DNA of 64,000 bases from Syncephalis plumigaleata (taxonomy: Eukaryota; Zoopagomycota; Zoopagomycetes; Zoopagales; Piptocephalidaceae): the NCBI GenBank assembly GCA_025201365.1, contig JAIXMF010000004.1, positions 930,001 through 994,000 of the forward strand, in the 5' to 3' direction. The position numbers and the translations under genes are program-made. Numbering within the stretch: the first letter of the stretch is position 1; the number at the start of each line of letters is the position of its first letter. Under the pieces are notes generated by a model. That model saw nothing but the letters and a program-made list of their open reading frames with translations, did not search any database and was not told the DNA's origin. Below are positions 10,689-24,133 of this stretch, piece after piece.

Positions 10689-11681
10689 ATGTCGTCATCT
10701 TCGTCTTCGTCTTCACGTTGGATTGCCGAGCTTCCCCAGTTAGTCACGCTGGATAGTCTTCGTGAACTGGAGGGTGGCCGTGAAGGATTACCGCTTGGCA
10801 CTTGGATTATACGTCACCATCAGCCTAATGTTACGATTCAAGCCGTGCCCGCTCTAAATCAGACGCTAAACAAAGGAGATCTCTATGTCACGGAAAGGTA
10901 AGGCGATAACGACAAGTCGGCCAGTAAACAAATAAACGGATAATGAAGCGCGTCATAGTTTTGCCGTATGAGACGTGAGTAGCTGGCTAACCTCTTATGT
11001 ATACCTCCTTCCTATCCTTTTCGCGTTTACACTAGTCGTCTTTTGTTTTTCTCGCCAACCCAAGGAAAAGGTATTGCACTAGAGTATCCGTCCATTGGTA
11101 TTCACGCCATTGCACGACAACCCACGGATCATGCACCATGCGTCTACTGTCAAGTGGATGGATCATTGGCAGATATGTCTGCTAATGGAATTGATACTGA
11201 TGATGCAACGGAAGATGAAGATACTATAACAGAAGTACGATTCATTCCTGATGATTTCAATGCACGTAAGTTATAATGAATAGAGAAATAGATAGTTAGT
11301 AGTAGTAGTAGAGAGTGAATAAGCTAATCCAATATCGATACTATTGATTGATTAGTGGATACTATCTTCGAGGCCATTTCCGAGTGTACCGCACTCCATC
11401 CAGATATCGATCTAATGGAGGCAGATGGTGACGACAATGCTTTTGTCGATGGGCAATTCTATACGGGAGAGCTTGATCCGCAAGAGCTGTCAGATGCCAA
11501 TCAAGTAAGTAATATTGCAGGATACTGCATCAGTCAATCAATCGATTGATAAACTAACATAATCGATGACGATGATAATTAGGCGGCATTAGCGTATCTC
11601 GACTCGATTGTTGATGCACCAGTAGTGTCCGAGGAGAATACAGACAAGGACGAGGAGCAATTTGCTGATGCTGACGAATAA
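10689..11681 (+). CDS. pICln, methylosome/Sm-chaperone subunit
   Basis: Four exons: 10689-10897, 11036-11265, 11356-11504, 11583-11681; 228 residues. pICln binds Sm proteins in the cytosol, mimicking an Sm fold, and delivers them to the PRMT5 methylosome for snRNP assembly. The PH-like domain is clear. GDLYVTES before the first intron joins RLLFFSPTQGKGIALEYPSI after it, followed by GIHAIAR, an acidic loop (DATEDEDTI), EVRFIPDD, and TIFEAISECTALHPD as the terminal helix. This matches the pattern of CLNS1A. The C-terminus is acidic (EENTDKDEEQFADADE), as in the family. The start is the ATG at 10689 followed by a poly-Ser run; an upstream in-frame TTG is not a credible eukaryotic start. Confidence 0.9.
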
Positions 11682-12155
11682 TGCTGTAATCCAGCGATAT
11701 GATAATAACCATATGAATCTAATGAAATAAATACATTTTTGAATGATAACTAGAGAGGCACCTATGTATCGATGATAGTACAGTATAGATAGTTGGCTGA
11801 CGTATGCTGTGCACGTTTACCAGAGAATATTGGTTAAAAACCGGATAGTTACATGTTGACTGATAGGAACCACCTTAAACGGATGTGGATTGTTGGCAAT
11901 TGTCGCCGCTTCTATTTTTTTTATTCGCTCACCTGCCCCTTTTGAATTCCTTCACTATAACACTCCTCTATCTTGCTGTATACATCATAATACCACTAGT
12001 GTTTTTTTCGCTTCTATCTTTTCTGCTTTTTCTTCCGCTTACTCCGTCTATTATTATTATTATTATTATTATTATCGCTAATCTCACTGATTTCTATTAG
12101 TTTAAGGAGTGCTTTTGTTATTACTAGTTCTGCTTACGATATAACACTGAGCAAT
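11682..12155. other. Spacer with (TTA)n tract upstream of RNase T2
   Basis: No gene. The region from about 11910 to 12075 is pyrimidine- and T-rich, ending in a TTA-type run near 12050-12075, and probably serves as the RNase T2 promoter/leader. Confidence 0.5.
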
Positions 12156-13308
12156 ATGCGCGTAAATAGTTTAATATCGCAAATTGGTCTAGCTTGCCTG
12201 TTAGTAGGTTCACCACTAGTGTGGGCTCATAAAAGCGCTTCTTTACCGGCGTTATTCCGCCGCCAAAATGCATGTCCCAATATCCAGTCGTGTAGTGTGA
12301 GTGCAAAGAATGCAGATACCTGTTGTATTCCAGAATTCGGTTTGTTTGCCTTGACGTTACAGGTGAGTTACGACGACCGACCACAAGCTTTCTCACTCGA
12401 TTGATGCTCACCATTAATGAATCATACACGAAATACGTCTATTCTAGTGGAATCCAAAGGTGGGAGCATCCGATGCATTTACCATTCATGGATTATGGCC
12501 CGATGGCTGGTATGTATTACACGATTGACAAGCGTATACGCACACATATATATATATATATCTTCTAACACTAATCGGTTGCGTTCATCTCCTTTCTCTA
12601 GTCGTGGTGAACGTGCTCCATCCGATGGATGTGACTCTAGTCGTAAATACAAAGATGTGGGCGATCTTATAAAGTCAAAGGATAGCTCGCTCTACGAAGA
12701 CATGAACAAGTATTGGCCATCGGATAATGGTAACAATAATCGTTTCTGGTCAGTATTCATATGCTATTAGAATCAAATGTGTCGCTCGCTAACATTGTAT
12801 TCGTATTGACGATTGTAGGACTCACGAGTGGGGCAAACATGGAACGTGTGTCTCCACATTGAATCCAAAGTGTTACGGGAATAGCTTCAAATCCGGTCAG
12901 GACGTGCAGGATTATTTCAGCGACACGATAGCACTGTACAAACAGTACAATCTCTACGACGCATTTGTTAAGGAAGGTCTCAAGCCCGGTAATTCTGCGA
13001 GTGCCGACCAGTTCAACAAGGCGGCCAACAAGACACTCGGTCGTGCAGTCACGCTAAGCTGCGACGACGGTCGACTCAACGAGGTGATGCTCTATTTTAC
13101 CGTCTCGGGTCGATCCTTTAAATTGGCGGATCCACCACGTTCGGGAAATCGTGGATGTGGCGGTCAAGTGCAATGGGTGACCAAGAGCGGTAACAAGACA
13201 AATAGTAACAATGGTGGTGATGCCACTCGTATGCATGTCAACTATTATCAGCACACATTAATGACCCTGTTATTTATGAGTTTGGTCAGCTTACTTGTTT
13301 TCATTTAG
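12156..13308 (+). CDS. Secreted or surface-anchored RNase T2
   Basis: Four exons: 12156-12362, 12448-12509, 12602-12748, 12819-13308; 301 residues. RNase T2 enzymes cleave single-stranded RNA through a 2',3'-cyclic phosphate and act in vacuoles or outside the cell. An N-terminal hydrophobic signal peptide (residues about 5-24, ending VWA) precedes a Cys-rich mature domain. The two catalytic blocks are present: FTIHGLWPDG, split from the next exon at the following Cys, and WTHEWGKHGTC, assembled across the third splice. The donor of intron 3 is GTCAGT, weaker than its neighbours. After the catalytic fold comes an Asn/Gly/Ser-rich linker and a C-terminal hydrophobic stretch (LMTLLFMSLVSLLVFI). 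That pattern suits a GPI-anchor signal or membrane tail, which is inference. Confidence 0.93.
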
Positions 13309-13683
13309 AATAAATAGGATGGTATAGTTATATAGAGCTATCTCATCATAATTCTATAGATATTTATACGATGTTATGGCATCTCATTAAGCAATTTGTA
13401 GATGATTACTCGATTAATAAGGCGAGGATGAACAATAATGACGATTATTGCGAGGTTTTAATCATCATTCGATTCAAATTGATCAAATTTAGATCGACAA
13501 ATAGTTTTTTTCCTCGTCTTGCAAACAATACTCTCCGATATATGCGAATGTGTAGGTGTATGTATGAAGGAGAGAAAGCGACGAGTAGAGAATTCTTTGA
13601 CGCTAATTTTATTGTTGCTCTTCTTTTTCGCATTCTTTTATTATTTAATTGTCGTTTAGCATACACGATAGATACCCTAGGAA
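13309..13683. other. Spacer between RNase T2 and Mrs2-like gene
   Basis: AT-rich, no gene; short frames here lack homology signals. It contains the Mrs2-like promoter. Confidence 0.5.
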
Positions 13684-15447
13684 ATGTCGTTTGAGCTGGC
13701 TGCACGTCTTGTTTACGGTGCATCGTTGCATGCAGTAGCTTGCCGTCGTCTAGCAACACACGCCAAACCAGTTATTAGCAGTGGTATACAACGGTCTAGA
13801 TTACTTACGGGAAGACTGCGTCAACAAAGTTTAGCAACGGTGGTAGGACAGACTAGACCTACTACAATAGGGAAGACAATAGAATCAGTACGGCAGTTGC
13901 ATAGTTTGCAACCAAATCCTTCCTCGTCAGTGCTTGTAAAACACGGAATCGTAAACAACACGACTAGACGAGGAATAGGAAGGAGGAGTACACTCGGTAG
14001 AGAATGTCATGATACTCGTTCTATACAAATGCATTCACGATTGCTCTCCTCCTTAATAGCACCCTCTCGATTAAAGACGATGTCTAGTTCTCCGGCAACG
14101 CATAAAGGAGACATAAAATTACGATGTACGTATACTTGAGTAAACGAACATTTTACTTGCCATTCAGCGTAATATCCTAATAGGTATATCATTCTAGGCA
14201 CGGAATTCGATCATACAGGCAATGTAAAGACAACGGCCGGTGAATTCTCCAAGCATCAACTATGCGTGGGGGTATGTAATTATGATGCATTGTTATTGTT
14301 ATTATTAGCAACAAGTATACTAAAGCGTTGTATTAAATTAGAATGGATTACAGGTATATTAATACTAAATAGCGTCAGTAATTATACTAATGATCTATTG
14401 TATTTCATTATTAACGGGGGGAAAGCCACGAGATTTACGTAAAGTAAGTTATTGACTAATCACTGTTGTATATAGTAATAATAATAATAGTTACTAATGG
14501 ATATTGTAATAGATAGATAGCAACTTTGTTAATCAACTCCCAGCCATTCTGGTCCGTGATGAGGTTATCCTAGTGAATCTAGGTCATATCCGTGCATTAA
14601 TCCGAGCAGATCTAGTTATTCTATTTGATACTTACGGCTCAACCGATAGTTTTCATCAGTCTACGTTTATTTATGATTTACAGGAGAAACTACGTAATCC
14701 TGGCGGCACTTACGGAAGTCTACCCTTTGAATTCCGTGCTATGGAATCGATACTCATTAGCGTGGTGTCATCGCTACAATCTGAAATGGATGTGCTCTCG
14801 GGACTCGTTACGAATCTTCTCGCCCATTTGGAGGAGCACATAGATCGTGACAAGTTAAAAGAGCTGCTACAGTATTCGAAACGACTTGCACGATTTGAAC
14901 AAAAGACCCTGAACATAAGAGATGCAGTACTAGAGGTGCTGGAAGAAGGTAAGCTAACCATCAGCTAGTGATGCATTTGACACGAACAATCTTGTGTATG
15001 ACTCGCCTTCTCCTCTCCCATACCTTATATATAGATGAAGACTTGACGGAGATGTGTTTAACGAGCAAGAAAAATAATCGTGAAAATATCAATGACTATC
15101 ACGAGGATATCGAATTGTTGATGGAGACCTACTTGAAGCAGATTGAAGAGATAGCCAATGTTGCCTCGTCACTCACGGCAAATATGCGCACCACAGAGGA
15201 TATCGTTAATATTATGCTGGATTCGCAACGGAATAGTCTACTGCTGTTTGAGCTACGCTTAGCCATGGTCACCATGGGGTTGACGGGCGGTGCCTTTATA
15301 GCTAGCATATTTGGTATGAACTTGTTGTCGACGCTGGAGAATAATCCCTACGCATTCTTTGTAGTGTCGGGTACCGCGGTGGCAGCAGCTAGTTTCGCAT
15401 TTACGCTAGCAATGCGACGTATGCGACTACTGGTAAAACAGTCGTAA
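13684..15447 (+). CDS. Mrs2-type mitochondrial Mg2+ channel (CorA superfamily)
   Basis: Six exons: 13684-14125, 14198-14271, 14342-14353, 14426-14443, 14513-14948, 15035-15447; 464 residues. Mrs2 forms a pentameric channel importing Mg2+ into the mitochondrial matrix. The first ~140 residues are Arg/Ser/Thr-rich with few acids, a credible matrix-targeting presequence. The core shows LQPRDLRKIDS, LPAILVRDEVILVNLGHIRALI, LPFEFRAMESILISV and a long amphipathic stalk. It ends in two membrane helices with the signature GMN in SIFGMNLLSTLENNP. Exons 3 and 4 are only 12 and 18 nt (NGLQ and PRDLRK) and sit in the conserved LPRDLR block, which is how I located them. The acceptor before exon 4 (CGGGGGGAAAG) lacks a pyrimidine tract, the weakest point of the model. 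Confidence 0.92.
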
Positions 15448-16647
15448 ATATTCTCATCATCAGTAGATAGCTTGAACAGATGCCGTTTCTTTATCGAATT
15501 GTATATGTATTCTCTTATTATTGCTGTTGTTATTATTGCTTTATTTTAGATAAATAAATAAATACATACATATTTGTGACAAAATCATACTAGCTCTATA
15601 AATATTGCGTATCTCGTTTTACCAATTCCTATACGTGATTGTACATCATAGGATTATGGCGTATCCTCTGTTATAAAAACGATGAGTTGTTACTAGAATA
15701 AAAAGCAAGAGCTCATTCCTTCGAATCAACCATTTAGTTTCTATTATAAGTACGCTTAACCAGTATTTACAATTTACGGAATCTAACCACGATAATCATT
15801 AATAATGTTATTAGTATTAGTGCTTATTGATTGCTAGTGATAAATAGACTAAATATATACTTATTGCCTCGATCTATTAGCCAACAAAAGCATAACGATC
15901 ATACAAATGATATTCATTATCATGACATCTACATGGCATGTTCATTTGTATGTCATCTATTATTGTTCATTCCATTGTCAATTGACGTGATCAATACTGA
16001 TTGCAATACATCACGACATGCCATCGAATGATCCCACGACCATATGGACGTGTCAATGAAACCTGAGCATACTCGATGGTACCAATAGCGTGATACGACG
16101 CGCATATTCAATCAATATGATTCGTTAATGCATGTCACAGTCTATGTCCGGCACCTCATGCATTGATTGTTGCATCAGTGCTATTGCCAGTCAGTATAAT
16201 TATGATTGAATGGATGATATAGCTGCCTGGTTAATTTGCCATTCAAGATGATCATGGTATGAGTATACTATAGCAATACAGTGTGCATCGTTAACGAATT
16301 CAATCGTAGCCTATAGACCACAACTAATTGAATGAACACCGCATTTGATTCTGGTGAAGAAGACATGCTGGGATCATGTCTACAGGTCCCATTAGCAGCA
16401 CTGTTTTACACGGATGATATCAATATGCATTGCATAAACCAGTTTACCCATATTGCCATCGCTTTATTATCAAGCTACTATCAATTCTATCCTTTGATGG
16501 CCCAGTAATACTACTAGTCTTCATTCTATCGGCAGATTTAATCCCATTTCCAAACAATCGTTTCCAATTTTGTATCTCTGTTTCCATAATCACCTGCCAC
16601 TTTTTATCGCTCTATAGATTATTATAATTGTATTTATTTACTTCACA
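15448..16647. other. 1.2-kb gene-free spacer
   Basis: AT-rich unique sequence; short frames (for example 15831-16031 and 16430-16627) show no family signal. Nothing else was recognised. Confidence 0.5.
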
Positions 16648-17639
16648 ATGCCAGTCATCGATTATAGTAATCCCGATGATATGAAACGAATTAAAGCGCT
16701 CGAAAAAAAGTATGGCATGCCGTTTGATCAAATGCCCGGACTCACTATCAGTGACTTTTACATGAGGGCCTCTGGAGATATTCCTGAACAGCGCAATCGA
16801 TTATTGGGAATACAACTTGAACTATTTGCCTTTCTACTCATTTTCTGCTTGTTTAGTCGAAACATCATTAGGCTATCTAAAGCTCTAATATTAAACCCAC
16901 GCGCGCTATCCTTATGGTGCGCTTTCATATCCTCATTCTCGGGTGTGATCACCGAGGCCATTATTCTAATAGGATTTATAACAAGTAGTTTCAGCTGCAA
17001 CATATGTCTTTGGATACAAGCGCACTGTATAGGTTTGTCCATGTTTTTCAACAGTATAATACTGCTTCGTAAGGTGCACCTGGTACAACTCAAGAAGAAA
17101 TGGGTATTATACGCGGGAATCCCATTGATAGTGCCACAACTTGCATATCCAGTAGTTTGGATATGTTATGGCAAACTGATTCTAGAAACCTATCTCGGCT
17201 GTGTCGCTTACTATCCACAGCTTATATTATGGTTTTGGGCAGGAATTAATATTCCGCATACCATATTATTCTCTGGTATTTTCTGTCATAGAGCCTATAA
17301 TCAGTACGTGATATTTGGCTCCGACATCTGGAAACGACTGATGCATGAAGGCATACAAACAATGTGCTTTGTCCTATTATGCAACCTTGTCAGTATAACT
17401 ATGATTGTTTTCACCACTGATGCCGTGAATAAGGATATGTTCGTTGTTATAGATTGGTAAGCAACGATAATAACGATAGTAAATATTGTACTAACAATAT
17501 CATGATTAGGGTCATAGTTACAGCAATACTCGCGAATCATTGCTGTAACAATAAGAATAAATCACCCACTGATCGTAAGCCTAGGACGGAACATCTGTTG
17601 CACGTATCACAGATCGGTACGGCACATAGTTTGGATTAG
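16648..17639 (+). CDS. Seven-transmembrane protein, candidate GPCR-like receptor (paralog of 23154-24133)
   Basis: Two exons: 16648-17456 and 17510-17639 (intron 53 bp); 312 residues. I do not recognise a named family. About seven hydrophobic helices follow a ~55-residue hydrophilic N-terminus: LELFAFLLIFCLF, a helix with GVITEAIILIGFI, WIQAHCIGLSMFFN, WVLYAGIPLIVPQL, YPQLILWFWAGIN, MCFVLLCNLVSITM, and a last helix WVIVTAILA created by the splice. A basic, Asn/Lys-rich C-tail follows. The cytoplasmic loop YNQYxxxxxxxWKRLMHEGIQT is matched by YRQYTYDKAACWSKITRIGVLT in the protein at 23154-24133. Both genes have their only intron at the same place and phase, after ...DW. This supports a duplicated receptor-like family, perhaps G-protein-coupled, but ligand and coupling are unknown. 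Confidence 0.75.
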
Positions 17640-18359
17640 CATGATTGTTAATATTGTAGGCTGCTCATTATTTATTATACAATTGCATTTACTATTAGCA
17701 TTCACATTTTTTTATCTTGCTGACTAAATGATTCATTTTATTAATACTGCTACTACTACTATTAGTTTGATACATGCATGTAAAATAAAAGTATTCAAGT
17801 GATCTTTGTATTGAAAGTAATTTAATGTAGAAGATACGCTTACATTGATGCTTCACTGAATTCCATATGGACCAACAGTCGTAGCAGAACATCTGGCGGT
17901 AGTGTAAGCAGACGACTTTAACAGATTATAATAATAACTACGATCGACTACTACAACCGATGGAATAGTGTCGTCATTGACGACGTGGTGCTATTCGATT
18001 CTGTCTCATCGCCACATAACTCATTCATTGTTTGATATTGAGTATCACTATTGTTTCCCTTGCAGCATGCTACTTTACATCGTACTGTCATTACATTCTT
18101 CCTACTCTAATCGGGTGATTGCAAATAACTACATCGCATTATCCAAATGGTTGCTCCATAATCATATGCTGTATTCGATGAGCATTGTAAATTGTGTATT
18201 TATTGAATAAGCTATGATGATAATGCTTACGGTTAATGGCATAGGAGTAGCAACGAGTGAACAAATAGAATACACGATAAACAATGTAATAAACAAGCAG
18301 TAGCTAGTAGAATGACTGACTTGTCACGAACGAGTAAGGAACGAGCAAGGAAGGGTGCA
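17640..18359. other. Spacer without recognisable gene
   Basis: AT-rich; a short frame at 17968-18210 has no supporting motif. The region leads into the Fanzor-derived repeat. Confidence 0.5.
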
Positions 18360-18721
18360 TGAACACGTATGTCAGTTTATTTGGAGATTCGAGTATCGTG
18401 TATGGAATCGGGTTATGGTTGCTCGTCTGGATTTCATTCAAATCACCAACTGCCTTCGTAGTGGAACCGATGTTCCAACACACCCTCATCCAAGTGTCGT
18501 TGCTTCCAATCATTCAAGACAAGGAGGACAAGGACATCGAGGAACCAAACAACAGGAAACAATTCATCCGTGATAGTTATCGCTATCACCCCAATCTTTC
18601 CTTCAAGGGAAGGGGAGCTGGGAAACAGAATACGGGGGTACTTTGTACTTGTAAGTGATAACTATTATTTATTCGTAAAGACAAAAGGCTAACTGCGCAA
18701 ATTGGATGGAAATAGCCTGTA
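18360..18721 (+). mobile_element. Truncated Fanzor-derived element, copy A (one terminal repeat)
   Basis: From about 18384 the sequence is closely similar to the minus-strand part of copy C (61305 downwards). The frame at 18355-18573 gives VWNRVMVARLDFIQITNCLR, a decayed form of the Fanzor/TnpB RuvC-III motif WNRDxxAxLN; the expected catalytic Asp is Val. Bases of about 18600-18721 match copy B, including a 20+ bp stretch around GCTGGGAAACAGAATACGGG, and end in the terminal repeat (TGCGCAAATTGGATGGAAAT) at a TA (18720-18721). No left terminal repeat was found, so the copy is truncated on its 5' side. Confidence 0.7.
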
Positions 18722-18989
18722 GAAATGCAACTCGAAAATGATCTTGCGATGGAAGGTGACGATAGGTGGGAGATCATCACTGATATTACAACGGTTTGAG
18801 ATCCGATACTGATCTAGCATCATGAGTGCATGATGTGTGACCGTTGATCAGGCGTGAAAATTTTTACCTTTCCCTGATATATAAATAACAGGCTGTTAAC
18901 AAATTAGTCATTTATTCCTTTATCATTTCGTTTACAACTTGATTTTTATTCGTATCTTATTGTATCGTATTCGTATTCATATATCCACC

Positions 18990-20484
<1,495 letters not shown>

Positions 20485-20919
20485 AAGAATAGCCATACTG
20501 ATATGATGGTTATTTCAATATGGCTCCAATAAATATTGCTAATTCTTAGTATAATTACTATTACATCCAACTATTCGTTTGAGCAGAATAGGCATGTTAA
20601 TATGTGTGCGCGATATGTTAAATGACGATAAATATCTTTACTGTAATCTATCTATACACATGAGCTAAATACACAAAGCACTGCAATGTATTCATATAAA
20701 TAAATGCGATTTCATGGTCATTAGCGATTCGAACAACTTGTGGTACTAGTTGCACGTGTGTATGCAAATATAGGAAATACCAACAACATCCAACAATACC
20801 AATAGGTCTCGTTTCTATGCCATAAATGTTAATATGTCTCGATGTTTAATGGAGAAAGAAAAAAAAAGACAAATTGCTTACCATTTCATTTACTACTACC
20901 AATATACAACTAACGAATT
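20485..20919. other. Spacer between DAHP synthase and GOST-like gene
   Basis: No gene seen. A T-rich stretch ending CTTCTGCAG at about 20927-20938 just beyond it looks like a strong 3' splice site, so an upstream exon of the next gene could lie here. Confidence 0.4.
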
Positions 20920-22982
20920 ATGATATTTCCTTCTGCAGTGGCACCACTAATACGCCACAGAAACGACTATGTTGTTTTACACGACAATACCACTGCGCTG
21001 GCTAGTTTCGAACGAAAGAGTTATAGTGAAGTTCAGCTAGCGTTGAAGCATTTCGAATTAGTGCCCACTTCAACCGTAAGTGAATCACTTCATAGTGATG
21101 GATATGTGTACGCGTACTATTTGTTCATTAATTGTAATTGTGCCTATAGCTTAATCGAACTGATTCAGAAAATCATACTAGTAATATCCTATTCATGCTT
21201 GTGCAATCATATCCGAGTGTTACCAATGAGGTATTTTATAAATTGTTGACGTGTAGAAACAAGCAAATCAGTTACTTATTCTCGTTTGAATAGCATGCCA
21301 ACAATTCCAACATACGGAATGTACAAGACAAATGTAAGGATATACGAAACAATCGTGGCAATCGTCCAGACAATTGGATTACGCTAGATGATATGAACAA
21401 ACGTACATTACACGATGATGATGTTAATAATCATCCGATGCACATCTGGCGCGTCAGTCATAATCAAATGTCACAAGTGTTGGTGTTGAATTGCGCTAAT
21501 GCCAATGTCAAGCTTACAGTAAGTATTTACGAATGAAGTCATCAGATGCCTATTAGTAGTGGTAGTATAGATCATTTACTGCTATGAATAGTATGATGTA
21601 AATGCTTTAGATATTGATTACTTTGGTATACCTACGTATTTGCCCACGCAACTTCGACATCTTCCGTTGATACTGACCATTATGTCGGCGGGTGTTTGGC
21701 CCTGCATTCTAGTCGTTTGGCTCATCTACTCCTACAAGTATCGACAAGTAAGTAGACCAGCAGTTGAAGTTAATTTGAATCATAACAATACATAGTTTTA
21801 TTTGCCCTTGCATAAACTCATCACTTTTATACCACTACTACGATTCGCTTGCTCCGCCCTGGTTACCGTAGGCATGTATCACTTGGCCTATCATGGTGAG
21901 TTGACTGTTTATACTGCATGGTCACTCTATACATGCTCACCATTACAATGTGATAATACAGGGAGAATTGAGAAATTTCCAAAAATCAGCATTCAAGTGC
22001 TGCTGGCCATCAGTTGTTTCTTCGAGAGTGCATCCATCATGCTAATATCAAAAGGATGGTGTATCACGCGAGCCAGACTGACATTTATGGAGAAACGAAC
22101 TATTTGGGGTGGGTGTCCTGGTTTGACGAGACTATACAAATGGCGTAGAATTCACGTTTGCCTATTTATCCAGGAACGGCCTTCTTCACAGGTGGTGCCT
22201 ACATTTGCCAATATGTCAATGATGGAGTTGACATTGTAAGTAATTGTCGATGCTGTTGTCCATTCTCCATTATACATACTTACATGCATATATATTATTC
22301 TAGGGTGTATACATGATATTCTTCTGTCTAGTATTTCTACGATCACTTTCGAATCTATGGCATCAACGTGAGGAATTGCTACATTGTTTACATTTACTCA
22401 TCGATATGAAATCACCGCAACAATTCCTAGAACCGTATTACGCGAAACTTCAAGTGTTCGTACGTCTACAATGGTTAATACTGATAGGCAACATCTTTCC
22501 AGTAGCGGTAAGTCTATCATATAATGTCTACGCAATAGTAGGTGTACGTGCAGTCATTAATGCATACTGGTGTTTAGATGTACTACGCGGTGCTCACTCG
22601 TGCCACAGATGCTCAGCATAACATATTCGTTTATTTAATTCAAGCCACCTCACCGGCCGCCTATTTTATTGTACTATTATTTATCGTACGACCTCGTGCC
22701 CCGAAAACCATTGATATCTCAAAGAAAGCGGCTCTAATACACGAGCAGACTAGAAATGGCACGGGTGACATGCAGGGACGGTCATTACAGCAGGTAACAT
22801 CGGAATTACTTTCGATTCGACGTCGTTTCCTCAGCTTCACCAATAATCTACCACCAGAACTAAATGACTCGACAAATAGGTCGGCTCCAATAGGTAGGGG
22901 TGTTGTGGGAGCATGGCAAGAAATTCTAAATGCACTACGAGTGGATCGGTCTACCTACCGAGCGTCCGTTCGTACTGAGTAA
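20920..22982 (+). CDS. Seven-transmembrane protein with extracytosolic N-domain, GOST/GPR107-like
   Basis: Eight exons: 20920-21075, 21150-21230, 21294-21518, 21592-21747, 21796-22108, 22174-22235, 22304-22507, 22578-22982; 533 residues in frame. About 200 N-terminal residues with Asn-rich sequons precede seven hydrophobic helices, starting PLILTIMSAGVWPCILVVWLIY, then KLITFIPLLRFACSALVTVG. Helix 4 is followed by SKGWCITRARL, which resembles the SLGYGIVKPRL loop of GOST proteins (Golgi-dynamics seven-TM proteins such as PTM1, GPR107, TMEM87). The C-tail is basic and probably cytosolic. The match is by topology and loop pattern, so the family is tentative. No signal peptide is visible at ATG 20920, and a strong acceptor (TTCCTTCTGCAG) sits right there, so the true first exon may lie upstream. 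Confidence 0.6.
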
Positions 22983-23153
22983 CGAAACTAATACATGCTA
23001 TGTATTATTTATATATTTATTTATTATACGATTATACTATTGTTATTTAACGCACATTCCAATAAAAGAATGGTCATGCTACCTCAAGAAGAGGATCAAA
23101 GGAATGCTAGAGTAATGGCATGATAATAATAATGCTAGTGAACTTTATATGAT

Positions 23154-24133
23154 TTAAGATGATTTTATAAATGATACCACATCTCTTGTTCTCCTGCTAG
23201 AAACGTTAAGCGAGAAGTACGTCTTGGCTTGCTTGTTTTCACTCGGTAAAGTAGACTTTGACTTAGTCGGTCGCATGTAATAGGTGTACTCGGACAGTAG
23301 AGTAGATGTGAACAGCCTAGAATGCAGTCAATGTTAGCTATACGTTTATCGTCGCTCTATCCTTTACTATTATCGTTGCATTACCAGTCGAATATAAGCA
23401 GGTAAGAGCTGGAAGCACCCAGTAATTTGAAGGCAATGGATAGCGAGAAGAATAGCCTGATCAATAATAGTAAGAGTATTGTTAAGACACCGATACGAGT
23501 TATCTTGCTCCAGCATGCTGCCTTGTCGTAGGTGTATTGTCGATAAACGACATACATGAATGCCATGAAAAATATCGTCAACCCTGTCACTTCAATGATG
23601 TATCGCACGTACGAGTAGGTGAACGGGAAGTTGGCATGACAAGTACCGGTCGGGGTAAATCCGCCATTAAACGACGACCAATATATGGCCGTGGTAATAA
23701 TGCAGCTTAACGCGCTAATTGCACCGCCCATGAGTAGAACTCGATTGCGATTGTGCACCATATACGCGTGTTCCATCATGAAGATACTGCTTGCCACGGC
23801 ATTAACCGTTAGACCGGCAAGTGCCGTGGATGCAACTATACGACACGATGGACCAGTGAACGCTTTCATTTGCAACGAGAATCCACCCATGTAGATGACA
23901 CCGGTAATCGATATTGTCAAGCAGCATAAGGGTGCAATTTTATACTTGTACGTATGCAATACGGGTAGAATACGAAGGAAATTGTGTAAGAATACAATAA
24001 GCATAATGACATCGAAAAACAGTTCTCTCACGAGCGAATGATATAGAACGCGCGTTGTCTCTAGATCTTTGGCATTATGCTGGAAATACTGGATCGTATT
24101 AAAGTGTTGATACTCTAAATTTACGGTAGACAT
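23154..24133 (-). CDS. Seven-transmembrane protein, candidate GPCR-like receptor (paralog of 16648-17639)
   Basis: Two exons on the minus strand: 24133-23385 and 23316-23154 (intron 68 bp); 303 residues. A ~35-residue hydrophilic N-terminus is followed by about seven helices, including FFDVIMLIVFLHNFLRIL, APLCCLTISITGVIYMGGF, STALAGLTVNAVASSIFM, ISALSCIITTAIYWSS, VTGLTIFFMAFMYVVYRQY and IGVLTILLLLLIRLFFSL, and a Lys/Ser-rich C-tail. The loop YRQYTYDKAACWSKITRIGVLT and the position and phase of the intron (...FDW|) correspond to the protein at 16648-17639. The family is not named. The gene points toward the GOST-like gene tail-to-tail with about 170 bp between them. Confidence 0.75.

Noticed and set aside
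20725-20760. TTCGAA-like words resembling a tRNA T-loop (also near 10250 and 15721)
   Set aside because: No matching acceptor, D or anticodon arms at the right distances.
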